Shown: piece by piece, positions 1-8,060 of the stretch
How the letters are laid out: every line of letters begins with the position of its first letter
How positions within the stretch are numbered: the first letter of the stretch is position 1
Origin: Bacillus suaedaesalsae
Lineage (GTDB): Bacteria; Bacillota; Bacilli; Bacillales; SA4
Reading direction: 5' to 3'
Length of the DNA: 64,000 nucleotides
Assembly (NCBI RefSeq): GCF_016890225.1
Contig: NZ_JAFELM010000036.1
Location: forward strand, 62,001 to 126,000
The notes under the pieces: model-generated
What the model saw: the letters and a program-made list of their open reading frames with translations, nothing else
What the model was told of the DNA's origin: nothing
The model's database searches: none
Made by a program: the position numbers and the translations under genes

Positions 1-453
1 ACAAAGAGTGGCAAGGGATTTAAAGAATTCTAGTGATACAGATGGTGGAAAACTTCCTGCTAGAACAAAGTAATCTTTCTCAGTAAGGGAAGAAACTTGT
101 TCGTACAAAGCTTCTTGGTGGTCTTTAGAAATGATAGGCCCACTGCCATTTATTTCTGTTTCCACATCCGCTTTCAATTTGATGTTAATTCTAGTTGGTT
201 CTTCGTGTTGAATAAATGAAGTTGAAATGGATTCTGATTGCAAATAACTTTTTATATAGTCACCTGTAAATCCACCTACAAAACCTAGGGCAACACTATC
301 AATTCCGAGCCGCTTTAAAACACGGGAAACATTAATTCCTTTACCACCTGGATAAAACGCCGTTTCATTCGTTCGATTTAATTCCCCAAGTTTTACGTCT
401 TCTACTGTAACTACATAGTCAATCGAAGGGTTTAATGTACATGTGTATATCAT
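1..453 (-). CDS. fruK: 1-phosphofructokinase FruK, N-terminal part (cut by window edge)
   Basis: I translated this reading frame by hand. It starts at the ATG at 453 and runs open to the window edge, giving about 151 residues. It begins MIYTCTLNPSIDYVV and contains GGKGINVSRVLKRLG, the first signature of the PfkB carbohydrate kinase family. FruK phosphorylates fructose-1-phosphate to fructose-1,6-bisphosphate in the cytoplasm after PTS uptake. The start overlaps the stop of the upstream regulator gene by four bases (ATGA), which implies translational coupling. The order fruR-fruK is the usual start of the Firmicutes fructose operon, and a fructose PTS permease gene would be expected outside the window. 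The C-terminal catalytic part is not visible. Confidence 0.9.
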   Translation of the reverse strand, partial: MIYTCTLNPSIDYVVTVEDVKLGELNRTNETAFYPGGKGINVSRVLKRLGIDSVALGFVGGFTGDYIKSYLQSESISTSFIQHEEPTRINIKLKADVETEINGSGPIISKDHQEALYEQVSSLTEKDYFVLAGSFPPSVSLEFFKSLATLC

Positions 454-1202
454 GCTGTCACAACCTCTATTGATGTTTTACTTTTATATTTTGAAAGAAT
501 TTCCGCATCTATATCATTTGTTAAAATAGTAGCTTCATTCAAATTTGCGACTTTTGCAAAGGTTACTTCATTAAATTTTGTATTATCAGCTAATACGTAT
601 GTTTTTTGTCCAAGATGAATGGCAAGCCCTTTAATGCTTGCTTCTTCGGGATCTGGAGTTGTAAATCCATATTCTAGGTGAATTCCATTTACACCGATAA
701 ACGATTTATCGAAACGAAATTCCTTCAACCCATTCATTGCCCCAGCACCAACTAATGCCTTTGTTTTTTTCTTGATATAACCGCCTGTTAAGAAGGTTGT
801 TATATTTTGATCCAAAAGTGCTTCAAGGTGTGTGAGTCCATTCGTTACTACTTTTATTTCCTTTGCTTTTATATGTGGAATCATTTGAAATACAGTTGTG
901 CCTGCATCAAGATAAATACAATCACCATCATGAATTAAACTTGCTGCATAGCGAGCAATCGCTTCTTTCTCATGGAGGTTTTTGGTAGATTTCTCTGAAA
1001 TACTTAGCTCTTCACCCTTTTGAGTAAGTAAAGAAGCTCCTCCATGAACACGCTTTAATTTTTTATCTTTTTCAAGTTGATCTAAATCACGGCGGATTGT
1101 AGATTCTGATGTATTCGTTGCTTCTACTAAATCCTGAAGCTTGATAACATGCTTCAACTCTAACAATTCCAAGATAATACGATGTCTCTCCGGCGTGAGC
1201 AC
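450..1202 (-). CDS. fruR: DeoR-family transcriptional regulator FruR
   Basis: The protein has 250 residues, normal for the DeoR family. Residues about 1-55 form the winged helix-turn-helix (LVEATNTSESTIRRDLDQLE), and the rest is the DeoRC sensor domain of the ribose-5-phosphate-isomerase-like fold (DGDCIYLDAGTTVFQMI, FIGVNGI). The start is GTG at 1202, preceded by a strong GAGGAGGTGG site. It is the first gene of an operon with fruK, so it very probably represses fructose use and responds to fructose-1-phosphate. A region of repeated GAAAATGAT-like units lies 60-100 bases upstream and could be its own operator. Confidence 0.9.
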   Translation of the reverse strand: MLTPERHRIILELLELKHVIKLQDLVEATNTSESTIRRDLDQLEKDKKLKRVHGGASLLTQKGEELSISEKSTKNLHEKEAIARYAASLIHDGDCIYLDAGTTVFQMIPHIKAKEIKVVTNGLTHLEALLDQNITTFLTGGYIKKKTKALVGAGAMNGLKEFRFDKSFIGVNGIHLEYGFTTPDPEEASIKGLAIHLGQKTYVLADNTKFNEVTFAKVANLNEATILTNDIDAEILSKYKSKTSIEVVTA

Positions 1203-1265
1203 GAGACCACCTCCTCATAAATCAACGAGTAACCTTGATTCCATCATAATGAAATCCCTTTCAAC

Positions 1266-1302
1266 TTTCAATCATTTTCTATCATTTTCATTCAAAAAGA
1301 AT
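1266..1302. promoter_or_regulatory. Repeated motif upstream of fruR, possible FruR operator
   Basis: On the minus strand this stretch reads as near-direct repeats of GAAAATGATNGAAA. DeoR-type FruR proteins bind repeated sites in front of their own operon, so an operator is plausible. The motif was not compared with a known FruR consensus. Confidence 0.35.
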
Positions 1303-1349
1303 CAGTTTCGTTCACAAAAACGTTCATGAATAACCAAGATCAACTAAAC

Positions 1350-1490
1350 AAACCTATTTATGGGAACAAATAGCGCATGCGCCCCGTTTAGCCTCAGGCA
1401 AAGCAAATGTTCCGGTGTCCCTCTTTTTATATGACCTTAGGCTGGGTGCTGGAGCTCGATTAAGACTACACAAAAACATAAGGTGCACTC
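1350..1490. other. Intergenic stretch of unusual composition, no gene seen
   Basis: Between fruR and the yckD-like gene there are 345 bases without a convincing gene. From about 1350 the sequence is clearly more GC-rich than its surroundings. It contains a CTATTT/AAATAG pair enclosing eight bases, the palindrome GCGCATGCGC, and several short GCC/GGC pairs. It does not match a riboswitch class I recognise. It may be a dispersed Bacillus intergenic repeat or a structured RNA. Confidence 0.35.
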
Positions 1491-1514
1491 CATACTTCTT
1501 AAACTGAATGAAAA

Positions 1515-1540
1515 AGCTGTTAGAGTTCCCCCTAACAGCT
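1515..1540 (-). terminator. Intrinsic terminator of the yckD-like gene
   Basis: The arms AGCTGTTAG and CTAACAGCT pair perfectly. On the minus strand the hairpin is followed by TTTTTC, directly downstream of the stop at 1549. Confidence 0.85.
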
Positions 1541-1548
1541 CTTCCTCA

Positions 1549-1872
1549 TTATTTGTGGTGGCGATGTTTATGACGATCCCACTTAGGTATATAATTATTT
1601 TCCTCTAGTTCCTTCATATGTAATTCCATTTTTTCAAGAATGAACTTTCCTTTTTCCTCTGTAAATACACCATATTCAACATACTTTGAAACTACCTCTT
1701 TTTTCTTCTCATATACCTCGCGATGTAACGCAGCAAGTTCTTCCTTTTGTTCAGCTGTTAACGTTACCTTTGGAGCTTGCTTTTGCTGGTCTGTATTGGC
1801 TGCTGCAGATGAACATGTGATAGATAAAGTGACTAGCATCATCGAAACAATCGTCATGAACTTTTTCATCAA
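1549..1872 (-). CDS. Secreted DUF2680 protein, YckD-like
   Basis: The protein has 107 residues. A signal peptide covers roughly residues 1-25 (MKKFMTIVSMMLVTLSITCSS, cleavage likely near SAAA-N). The mature part is charged and helical, LTAEQKEELAALHREVYEKKKEVVSKYVEYGVFT, which is the DUF2680 pattern seen in YckD of Bacillus subtilis. The C-terminus is histidine-rich (DRHKHRHHK), which could bind metal, but no function is established. It is a single-gene unit with its own terminator. A Cys at residue 20 lies near the end of the signal peptide but lacks a good lipobox, so I treat the protein as secreted rather than lipid-anchored. Confidence 0.75.
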   Translation of the reverse strand: MMKKFMTIVSMMLVTLSITCSSAAANTDQQKQAPKVTLTAEQKEELAALHREVYEKKKEVVSKYVEYGVFTEEKGKFILEKMELHMKELEENNYIPKWDRHKHRHHK

Positions 1873-1951
1873 TTATTCCTCCTTTAATCATTCCTCTTTT
1901 AAGATGATTTGTTAAATTGAAGGAAAACATGCATAAAATAGAAAAAAAGTG

Positions 1952-2584
1952 CTAAATACTAGCACTTCTTCCAGTGAGAAACGAGAAATAATTCTTTTTA
2001 TATAACGTTGCAATTTTATTCAGGAGAAACGCTGGGATTCTTTTCGGAAATAATGGTAACGAATAATATTTCGTATAAGCCAATTTCAAATCCCCCCATT
2101 GGCTGCATTGTTTTCTTTGTCTAAATCTTGCTACATCAATGAGTATAATTTTTTCATCTTTTGTAATGAATATATTTCGCAAATGGATATCTGAAGGATT
2201 CAAACCTCGGTCACTAGCAAGTTTCAAGGCTCGGTCAATCTCGTTTATATGCCACGAGGTGATTTTTTTCCCTTTTGTTAAACAAGTGAATAACGTCATT
2301 CCTTCGATATAATCTATGACAATATAATTGTTGCCTTCTGCATATAAGCTTGGAAAATAGGCTATACCCTCTAACTGTCTATATATCTCAGCCTCTTCTT
2401 TTGCTATGACAACAAATTCAGGAAAGAAAATTTTTATGACTTTCTTTGTATGTTTTATTCGAAAAACAAAAGCACTTCTTCCTTCCCCAACATATTGTAA
2501 GGAAGGGTCAATATTGAGTAGTGTCATGGTGTCACCTTTTCGTGAAAACACAACACTTGCTGCAAGCTGTTCGTATGATTTCAT
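1952..2584 (-). CDS. Small protein-kinase-like protein, YrzF-like
   Basis: The protein has 210 residues with a minimal protein-kinase-like fold. It has a glycine-rich loop (YVGEGRSAFVFRI, about residues 31-43), an invariant-lysine candidate in KVIKIFF, a catalytic loop SDIHLRNIF (about 136-144) in place of HRD-x4-N, and IDVARF at the DFG position. This arrangement resembles the short Bacillus kinases YrzF and YbdM rather than full Hanks kinases. The substrate is unknown. The ATG at 2584 has GGAGGG eight bases upstream. No partner gene is adjacent. The DFG-to-DVA change leaves true kinase activity uncertain, although the metal-binding Asp is kept. Confidence 0.7.
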   Translation of the reverse strand: MKSYEQLAASVVFSRKGDTMTLLNIDPSLQYVGEGRSAFVFRIKHTKKVIKIFFPEFVVIAKEEAEIYRQLEGIAYFPSLYAEGNNYIVIDYIEGMTLFTCLTKGKKITSWHINEIDRALKLASDRGLNPSDIHLRNIFITKDEKIILIDVARFRQRKQCSQWGDLKLAYTKYYSLPLFPKRIPAFLLNKIATLYKKNYFSFLTGRSASI

Positions 2585-2700
2585 GTGTTTCCCTCCAGGT
2601 TTGTGACAATACAGTATATGTCTTACATATAAAAAGAGGCACTTGACCTATAAAATAGAGTACAAATGTCTTATGGTCTATTGTACAACTTATTTCTTAT

Positions 2701-2715
2701 TGGTGCCAGGCACCA
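2701..2715. repeat. Short palindrome TGGTGCC-A-GGCACCA
   Basis: This is a perfect 7-1-7 palindrome in the intergenic space upstream of the kinase-like gene. Its GCCAGGC core recurs in the two 39-base palindromes at 4085 and 31424, so all three may belong to one family of dispersed palindromic elements. Confidence 0.5.
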
Positions 2716-2755
2716 CCCGGATTTTGTCGAATTATCTTCATTGATTCCAAACAAA

Positions 2756-2781
2756 AAACCACGGTTTTTAGGCCGTGGTTT
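2756..2781 (-). terminator. Intrinsic terminator of the M20 amidohydrolase gene
   Basis: AAACCACGG and CCGTGGTTT form a nine-pair stem. On the minus strand it is followed by a run of T, just after the stop at 2792. Confidence 0.9.
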
Positions 2782-2791
2782 GAATTATATG

Positions 2792-3973
2792 TTATTGGTT
2801 TTGGGCTAAATGAAATTCTTTTTTAATTTTGGTAAGTAATTCTGGATTTGTTAATACGTCGTACGCTGTTAGTGCCATTGTTTTGGCACCAAGGATCATT
2901 CCTTCGCGGCCCATGTCGCTCATGGCTGCTTGTTGGAATCCTGGTGTGTGGCATGCGTGTTTTTCAGTTGTGATTTGGACATATGGGTGAATGGCAGGTA
3001 CAACTTGGCTTACATTTCCCATATCAAGTGAACCTGTATCTCCTTCGCTTGAATAAATTTCTTCTGGGTTTACTCCAAGTGAGAGAAAATTTTCTGTAAA
3101 TGTTTCAGATAGCTTGGTGTTTGTAATCATATCGTCGTATGAGAATTCATAGTTTGATATTTCAACATTTGCTCCTGTTGCTAGTGCTGCTGCCCTGGCA
3201 CATGCTTTTACTTTTTCTACTACTTCATTTACATACGTGCGGCTGGATGCTCTCACATAAAACTGAGCAACTGCATAATCAGGTACGATGTTTGCAGCTT
3301 TTCCACCTTCCGGAATTATACCGTGAATTCTCACGTCAGATTTTACATGCTGTCTTAATGCATTGATGCTATTGAACGTCTGAATCACGGCATCTAAGGC
3401 GTTGATCCCTTCATGCGGGGCAGCTGCTGCATGTGCTGCTTTTCCGGAAAATTCAAATTGAATCGCATCCATTGCGAGTGAGCTTCCACTTTTTCGATAA
3501 TGATCAAGTGGATGAACCATCATCGCAACATCTAACTCATTAAATACTCCAGCCTCTGCCATTGTAACCTTTCCACCACGAGTTTCCTCAGCAGGGGTTC
3601 CATACACGATCACCTTACCTCCCGTTTCATGGAGAACAGAACTAAGCCCAATACCCGCCGCAACAGCTAACGTACCAATTAAATTATGACCACATGCATG
3701 ACCAAGACCAGGTAGTGCATCATACTCTGCCATAAATCCAATGGATGGACCAGGTTTTCCGCTATCATAAACTGCTGTAAATGCGGTCTGCAAATCACAA
3801 GTACCTATTGTTACATCAAAACCATGCTTCTGAAGTTTATCTGATAACACCTTACACGCCTTAAACTCCTCGTGCCCCAGCTCCGGGTTATTCCCGATAT
3901 ACACACTAATATCATAAAAATCACCTTTAAGTTCCTCAATTGAATCAAGTATTCTACTCTTCAAGTTCACCAT
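2792..3973 (-). CDS. M20 family metallopeptidase / amidohydrolase
   Basis: The protein has 393 residues. I chose the ATG at 3973 because GGAGGAG lies directly upstream; a longer frame reaches 4021 but starts without a site. Visible M20 features are the metal-binding DALPGLGHACGHNLIG (about 87-102), PAEETRGGK around residue 130, and a dimerisation domain in the middle (FEFSGKAAHAAAAPHEGINALD). It resembles the AbgB/PM20D2 branch, which cleaves amide bonds in N-acyl amino acids or aminobenzoyl-glutamate and is cytoplasmic (no signal peptide). The substrate cannot be read from sequence. It is monocistronic, with a terminator downstream and a perfect 39-base palindrome upstream. Confidence 0.85.
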   Translation of the reverse strand: MVNLKSRILDSIEELKGDFYDISVYIGNNPELGHEEFKACKVLSDKLQKHGFDVTIGTCDLQTAFTAVYDSGKPGPSIGFMAEYDALPGLGHACGHNLIGTLAVAAGIGLSSVLHETGGKVIVYGTPAEETRGGKVTMAEAGVFNELDVAMMVHPLDHYRKSGSSLAMDAIQFEFSGKAAHAAAAPHEGINALDAVIQTFNSINALRQHVKSDVRIHGIIPEGGKAANIVPDYAVAQFYVRASSRTYVNEVVEKVKACARAAALATGANVEISNYEFSYDDMITNTKLSETFTENFLSLGVNPEEIYSSEGDTGSLDMGNVSQVVPAIHPYVQITTEKHACHTPGFQQAAMSDMGREGMILGAKTMALTAYDVLTNPELLTKIKKEFHLAQNQ

Positions 3974-4084
3974 GAACGACTCCTCCTCCATTTCAACCTT
4001 CTTTCCTTTATAGTAAAACAAACTACACCATTTAAGCTATTTATTTTCACTAAACAAACGTTTGATTAATACCTCACTTTCACA

Positions 4085-4123
4085 CTTTAAAGGAGTGGGG
4101 GCCTGGCCCCCACTCCTTTAAAG
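4085..4123. repeat. Perfect 39-base palindrome (19-1-19), element 1
   Basis: CTTTAAAGGAGTGGGGGCC is followed by one T and its exact reverse complement. A nearly identical element lies at 31424-31462 and differs by a compensated base pair in each arm. It sits between the yclQ terminator and the promoter region of the M20 gene. Confidence 0.8.
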
Positions 4124-4131
4124 CGTTAAAA

Positions 4132-4163
4132 AGCCCTGTTCACAGTTTATCGTGAACAGGGCT
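4132..4163 (-). terminator. Intrinsic terminator of the yclNOPQ operon
   Basis: AGCCCTGTTCAC pairs perfectly with GTGAACAGGGCT. On the minus strand it is followed by TTTTTAA, ten bases after the yclQ stop. Confidence 0.9.
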
Positions 4164-4173
4164 CCTGAGTTTA

Positions 4174-5148
4174 TTATTTTAAACCTGCTTCAATCTCTTT
4201 CACCATTTCAGATACTGAGATTAAACCTCCACCTGAAAGGTACCAGTAGTTAGGGTCAAGGTACACTATGTTATCGTCTTTGAATGCGTTTGTTCCTTTT
4301 ACTAAGTCATTATCAATTGTTTGTTTTGCAGATGATTGACCACCAACTGCAGCACTACGATCAATAACGAATAAGTAATCAGGATTCTTCTCAGCAATGT
4401 ATTCAAATGATACGTTCATTCCGTGAGTTGAAACTTCAATTTTTTCATCAGCAGGCTTCACACCGAATACATCATGAATAATACCAAATCTTGAACCAGC
4501 GCCATATGCACTAATGTTTCCTTCGTTCGCTAATACGATTAAACCAGTTTTTCCATCGTTTGTAGCTTTTTCATTTAAAGCTTTAATCGATTTTTCAACT
4601 TTAGCAAGCTCTGTTTCTACTTCCTTTTCCTTACCAAAAATTTCACCTAATTGCTTAGAGTTAGCAGTGAACGATTCCATGTATTTAGAAGTATCTACAC
4701 CCATAAAAATTGTCGGTGCAATTTCTTGTAAATCTTCATATAGGGCTTGTTGTCTTCCAGAAATAATAATTAAATCCGGAGCAATTTCACTAATCTTTTC
4801 AAAATCAGGTTCTTTTAAGCTTCCAACATTCTCATATGTGCTTTCTGTGAATTTTGAAAGATATTGAGGAATGTTTGCTTGAGGTACACCTGTTACTTCC
4901 ACACCAAGCTTATCTAATGTATCTAGTACTCCAAAATCAAATACAACTACTTTTTCTGGGTTTTTCTTTACAGTTGTTTCTCCTAATTGATGTGTAACTG
5001 TAATTTCTTTTACTTCTTCTGTCTTTGTCTCATCTCCAGAAGCTGTAGCTGAAGCTGTTTCAGTTGTGTTCTTTGTTGTACTGCTTCCGCAAGCAGCCAT
5101 GATCATTGTAAACGTTAATAGTAAAACAAAAAGCATCATTTTTTTCAT
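4174..5148 (-). CDS. yclQ: Siderophore-binding lipoprotein YclQ-like (petrobactin type)
   Basis: The protein has 324 residues and is the substrate-binding lipoprotein of an iron-siderophore ABC importer. The ATG at 5148 was chosen because AAAGGTGGAG precedes it by six bases; a GTG twelve bases upstream lies inside that site. The signal peptide ends in a lipobox (MAAC, Cys about 19), and the mature domain is a class III helical-backbone binding fold (VVVFDFGVLDTLDKLGVEVTGVP, PDLIIISGR). It is last in the order yclN-O-P-Q, exactly as in Bacillus subtilis, where the system imports petrobactin. Here petrobactin synthesis genes lie 7 kb away, so it probably imports the cell's own siderophore. FatB or FpuA type specificity cannot be excluded. 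Confidence 0.88.
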   Translation of the reverse strand: MKKMMLFVLLLTFTMIMAACGSSTTKNTTETASATASGDETKTEEVKEITVTHQLGETTVKKNPEKVVVFDFGVLDTLDKLGVEVTGVPQANIPQYLSKFTESTYENVGSLKEPDFEKISEIAPDLIIISGRQQALYEDLQEIAPTIFMGVDTSKYMESFTANSKQLGEIFGKEKEVETELAKVEKSIKALNEKATNDGKTGLIVLANEGNISAYGAGSRFGIIHDVFGVKPADEKIEVSTHGMNVSFEYIAEKNPDYLFVIDRSAAVGGQSSAKQTIDNDLVKGTNAFKDDNIVYLDPNYWYLSGGGLISVSEMVKEIEAGLK

Positions 5149-5175
5149 TTTTTTCTCCACCTTTGTTTTTATATT

Positions 5176-5934
5176 TTATGAAAAATAAACTGCAATCTTC
5201 TTCTTATTAATCTCTTGAATATCAATATCCATATCATAAACATCCTTTAAAACAATCGAATCTATGATTTTATCTGTCACACCTTCTTGAACTACTTTGC
5301 CATCCTTTAAGGCTACAATGTAGTCGGAATAGCTAGAAGCAAAGTTAATGTCATGCAGAACGATTACAATCGTCTTACCTAACTCATCTACCATTCTACG
5401 AAGTACCTTCATAATTTGAACAGAGTGCTTCATATCAAGGTTATTTAATGGTTCATCTAAAAGGATGTATTCCGTATTTTGAGCGATGACCATCGCAATG
5501 TATGCTCTTTGACGCTGACCTCCACTTAATTGATCGAGAAACTTATGCTGCATATCTTCGAGCTCCATATACTGAATGGCTGCATCAATTTGCTCCATGT
5601 CTTCCTTCTTTAAACGACCCTGTGAATAAGGAAAACGTCCAAAGCTTACTAAATCCCGAATCGTTAAACGAATGTTAATATGGTTCGTTTGTTTCAAAAT
5701 TGAGATTTTCTTAGCTAAATCATTACTTTTGTATTCGCCTACCTCTTTACCATCAATTAGGATCTCTCCCGTATCCTTTGAAAGAAGTCGACTAATCATT
5801 GATAAAAGTGTACTTTTCCCTGCACCGTTCGGACCGATAAAGGAAGTAATCTTTCCTTTTTCAATCTGAATTGATACATTTTCGACAACACGTTTATTTC
5901 CATATTGTTTTGAGACATTCTTGACTTCTACCAT
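5176..5934 (-). CDS. yclP: Siderophore ABC transporter ATPase YclP-like
   Basis: The protein has 252 residues and is a cytoplasmic ABC ATPase of the FepC/FhuC type. Walker A is GPNGAGKST (about 35-43), the signature is LSGGQRQR (about 138-145), and Walker B is YILLDEP (about 156-162), followed by HDINFA with the switch histidine. It overlaps yclO upstream by seven bases and is followed by yclQ after a short gap. It is the only ATPase gene in the iron island, so it could in principle also energise the orphan FeuBC-like permeases at 21-23 kb. In Bacillus subtilis those use a distant ATPase, YusV. Confidence 0.92.
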   Translation of the reverse strand: MVEVKNVSKQYGNKRVVENVSIQIEKGKITSFIGPNGAGKSTLLSMISRLLSKDTGEILIDGKEVGEYKSNDLAKKISILKQTNHINIRLTIRDLVSFGRFPYSQGRLKKEDMEQIDAAIQYMELEDMQHKFLDQLSGGQRQRAYIAMVIAQNTEYILLDEPLNNLDMKHSVQIMKVLRRMVDELGKTIVIVLHDINFASSYSDYIVALKDGKVVQEGVTDKIIDSIVLKDVYDMDIDIQEINKKKIAVYFS

Positions 5935-6878
5935 GATTTATTCTCCTTTAATAGTAGATAGATAAAGTACACTCCACCAATAAAGTTAATGATGACACTA
6001 AGAGTTGTTGAGAATGTAAATACTCTTTCAACAATCAGTTGACCACCAACTAAGGCAATGATACTGATAAGTATGGAACCTGTAAGTAAATGCTTATGCT
6101 GATGTGTTTTTAAAAACTCATGTGCGACATTGGCAACAAGCAAGCCTAGGAACGTAATGGGACCTACTAGCGCAGTAGATACTGAAATTAAGATAGCTAC
6201 AACGATTAATAATCGTTTAACTACATAGTCATATTCGACTCCCAGATTAATTGCCTGCTCTTTTCCTAGTGATAACACATCTAGGAATTTCGTAAATCTC
6301 ATTACATATACCATTACAGCTGCAACCGTGATAAACGAAATCAATAGAAGGTCTGTGTTAATGTTGTTAAAACTAGCAAACATTCTGTCTTGCACAACTA
6401 AGAATTCATTTGGGTCTATTAATACTTGCATGAATGTTGTAATACTGCCGAAAAAGGTTCCAAATATAATACCTACTAATAATAGAAAGTAAATATTTTG
6501 TCCTTCTCTCTTAAACAGGAACTTATACAACAGACCTGCAAAAAACACCATTAATAATACAGAAAGAAAAAAATTAAGGCTTGGGTTCATAACAGTCAAA
6601 TTCATGGATCCAAATAGAAAAATTAAGAACGTCTGAATCAACATGTACAATGAATCTAAACCGATAATACTCGGAGTTAAGATTCTGTTATTGGTTATCG
6701 TTTGGAATATCATTGTAGAAAAGGCAATGACTGCTCCAGTTAATACGATTGCTAATATCTTTTCGGTTCGTCTTGGAAGTACATAGTCAATATTTGGACC
6801 TATATCAATAAAGAGAAAAATTGCGATTAATATAATGGATAAAATGGCTAATATAATGAGTTTCGCTGTTTTATGCAT
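5928..6878 (-). CDS. yclO: Siderophore ABC transporter permease YclO-like
   Basis: The protein has 316 residues with multiple hydrophobic helices typical of FecCD-type permeases. It has a conserved cytoplasmic segment LSLGKEQAINLGVEYD and the GPITFLGLLVANVAHE helix-loop that contacts the ATPase. It pairs with YclN to form the transmembrane channel for ferric siderophore. The gene overlaps yclN by eight bases and yclP by seven, so the operon is translationally coupled. A long N-terminal helix directly follows MHKTAK, so there is no cleavable signal. Confidence 0.9.
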   Translation of the reverse strand: MHKTAKLIILAILSIILIAIFLFIDIGPNIDYVLPRRTEKILAIVLTGAVIAFSTMIFQTITNNRILTPSIIGLDSLYMLIQTFLIFLFGSMNLTVMNPSLNFFLSVLLMVFFAGLLYKFLFKREGQNIYFLLLVGIIFGTFFGSITTFMQVLIDPNEFLVVQDRMFASFNNINTDLLLISFITVAAVMVYVMRFTKFLDVLSLGKEQAINLGVEYDYVVKRLLIVVAILISVSTALVGPITFLGLLVANVAHEFLKTHQHKHLLTGSILISIIALVGGQLIVERVFTFSTTLSVIINFIGGVYFIYLLLKENKSW

Positions 6879-7824
6879 AAGCTTTTTTTCCCTTCAAGAT
6901 GAGATACAGGAATATCCCACTTCCAATGACACCAACCGTGACACCAATTGGTATTTCATATGGATAAATAATGACTCTGCCCAGAATGTCACATAGTAGT
7001 ACGAATATCGCTCCAATTAAGGCTGTATGTGATAAGCTGTTTTTCAAATTATCTCCCTGATACATGGTGACGATGTTAGGAATGATGAGTCCTAAAAACG
7101 GAATCATTCCTACAGTTAAGATTACTAGTGATGTGATCAATGCAACGATGATGAGCCCGAAATTGACTACAAATTTGTAATTGAGTCCTAGATTAATAGC
7201 AAATTCTTCTCCCATTCCAGCAATCGTAAACTTATTTGCATACAGATAAGCAATAATGACTAACGGAATCGAAATATAAAGTAGCTCGTATCGTCCCTGA
7301 ATGCTCATGGAAAAATTACCTTGTAACCATGATGACATGTTCTGGATCAAGTCATTTTTATAAGCAAAGAAGGTTGTAATCGAGCTAATGATGTTACCGA
7401 ACATTAACCCTACTAGTGGTATGAAAATCGTATCTTTGTATTTCACTTTATCTAGTATCTTCATAAAGATAAACGTACCTAATAAAGCAAAGGCAAAGGC
7501 AACAAGCATTTTCACAATAGGGCTAGCAGCTGTGAAAAGCATTAATGATACTAAGATTCCCAATCTTGCAGAGTCCATCGTTCCAGCAGTTGTAGGCGAA
7601 ACAAATTTGTTTCGAGTTAGCTGTTGCATGATCAATCCACAGATACTCATACTCACGCCGGCAATAAGAATACTGACTAACCGTGGAAAGCGACTCACAA
7701 CTAAGATTTGAAACTGATCTTCACTCAAATGAAAAAGGTCCAATGGCGAGATGCTTTTGACTCCGATAAATAAGGAAGTGAGTGATAATATTATTAGTAA
7801 TATAAATAGATATCTCTTTTTCAT
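6871..7824 (-). CDS. yclN: Siderophore ABC transporter permease YclN-like
   Basis: The protein has 317 residues and is the first FecCD permease of the operon. The frame can be extended upstream to 7974, but that extension runs through two Fur boxes. The ATG at 7824, with GGAAGGAT upstream, is therefore the real start (MKKRYLFILLIILSL). Key family elements are visible: RFPRLVSILIAGVSMSICG, GEEFAINLGLNY and GMIPFLGLIIPNIV. Expression is very probably repressed by Fur-iron through the boxes at 7883, 7922 and 7981. It forms the membrane channel with YclO. Confidence 0.9.
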   Translation of the reverse strand: MKKRYLFILLIILSLTSLFIGVKSISPLDLFHLSEDQFQILVVSRFPRLVSILIAGVSMSICGLIMQQLTRNKFVSPTTAGTMDSARLGILVSLMLFTAASPIVKMLVAFAFALLGTFIFMKILDKVKYKDTIFIPLVGLMFGNIISSITTFFAYKNDLIQNMSSWLQGNFSMSIQGRYELLYISIPLVIIAYLYANKFTIAGMGEEFAINLGLNYKFVVNFGLIIVALITSLVILTVGMIPFLGLIIPNIVTMYQGDNLKNSLSHTALIGAIFVLLCDILGRVIIYPYEIPIGVTVGVIGSGIFLYLILKGKKAYA

Positions 7825-7882
7825 AACTCTATCCTTCCATTCGTATGTACGTTTCTCGAAATCCCTTTCATTTTTTTGCGAA

Positions 7883-7897
7883 AGAGAATCATTATCA
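7883..7897. promoter_or_regulatory. Fur box 1 upstream of yclN
   Basis: AGAGAATCATTATCA matches the Bacillus 7-1-7 Fur consensus TGATAATNATTATCA closely. It lies about 60 bases upstream of the yclN start. The same core is repeated 39 bases further upstream. Confidence 0.85.
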
Positions 7898-7921
7898 ATC
7901 AACTGCAAAAAAAATAGATAA

Positions 7922-7936
7922 AGAGAATCATTATCA
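7922..7936. promoter_or_regulatory. Fur box 2 upstream of yclN
   Basis: This is an exact second copy of AGAGAATCATTATCA, within a repeated AAGAGAATCATTATCAAT. Two identical boxes 39 bases apart suggest cooperative Fur repression or tandem promoters. Confidence 0.8.
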
Positions 7937-7980
7937 ATGATAAACAAAAAATAATAAGGTTTGCACAACCCCAATACAAA

Positions 7981-7995
7981 TGATAATCATTCTTA
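7981..7995. promoter_or_regulatory. Possible third, degenerate Fur box
   Basis: TGATAATCATTCTTA keeps the left half-site TGATAAT and the centre of the 7-1-7 motif, while the right half-site is weak. It lies between the yclN promoter region and the marR stop. Confidence 0.5.
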
Positions 7996-8006
7996 ATTAA
8001 TCCGTC

Positions 8007-8060
8007 AATACTTATTTATAAAAATACTTGTTACAACAAGTATTTTTATAAATAAGTATT
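8007..8060. terminator. Long perfect AT-rich inverted repeat (26-2-26) at the end of marR
   Basis: The 26 bases at 8007-8032 are exactly reverse-complementary to 8035-8060, with AC between them. The right arm runs into the marR stop codon. It could act as a transcription terminator, but it is AT-rich and has no T run after it. A protein-binding or mRNA-end-protecting role is also possible. Confidence 0.6.

Noticed and set aside
1141-1329. 62-residue plus-strand frame over the fruR start
   Set aside because: It is antisense to fruR and its promoter, with no ribosome binding site.
7825-7974. Longer N-terminus of YclN
   Set aside because: The extension contains two Fur boxes and no ribosome binding site. 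The ATG at 7824 has both a site and a normal permease start.
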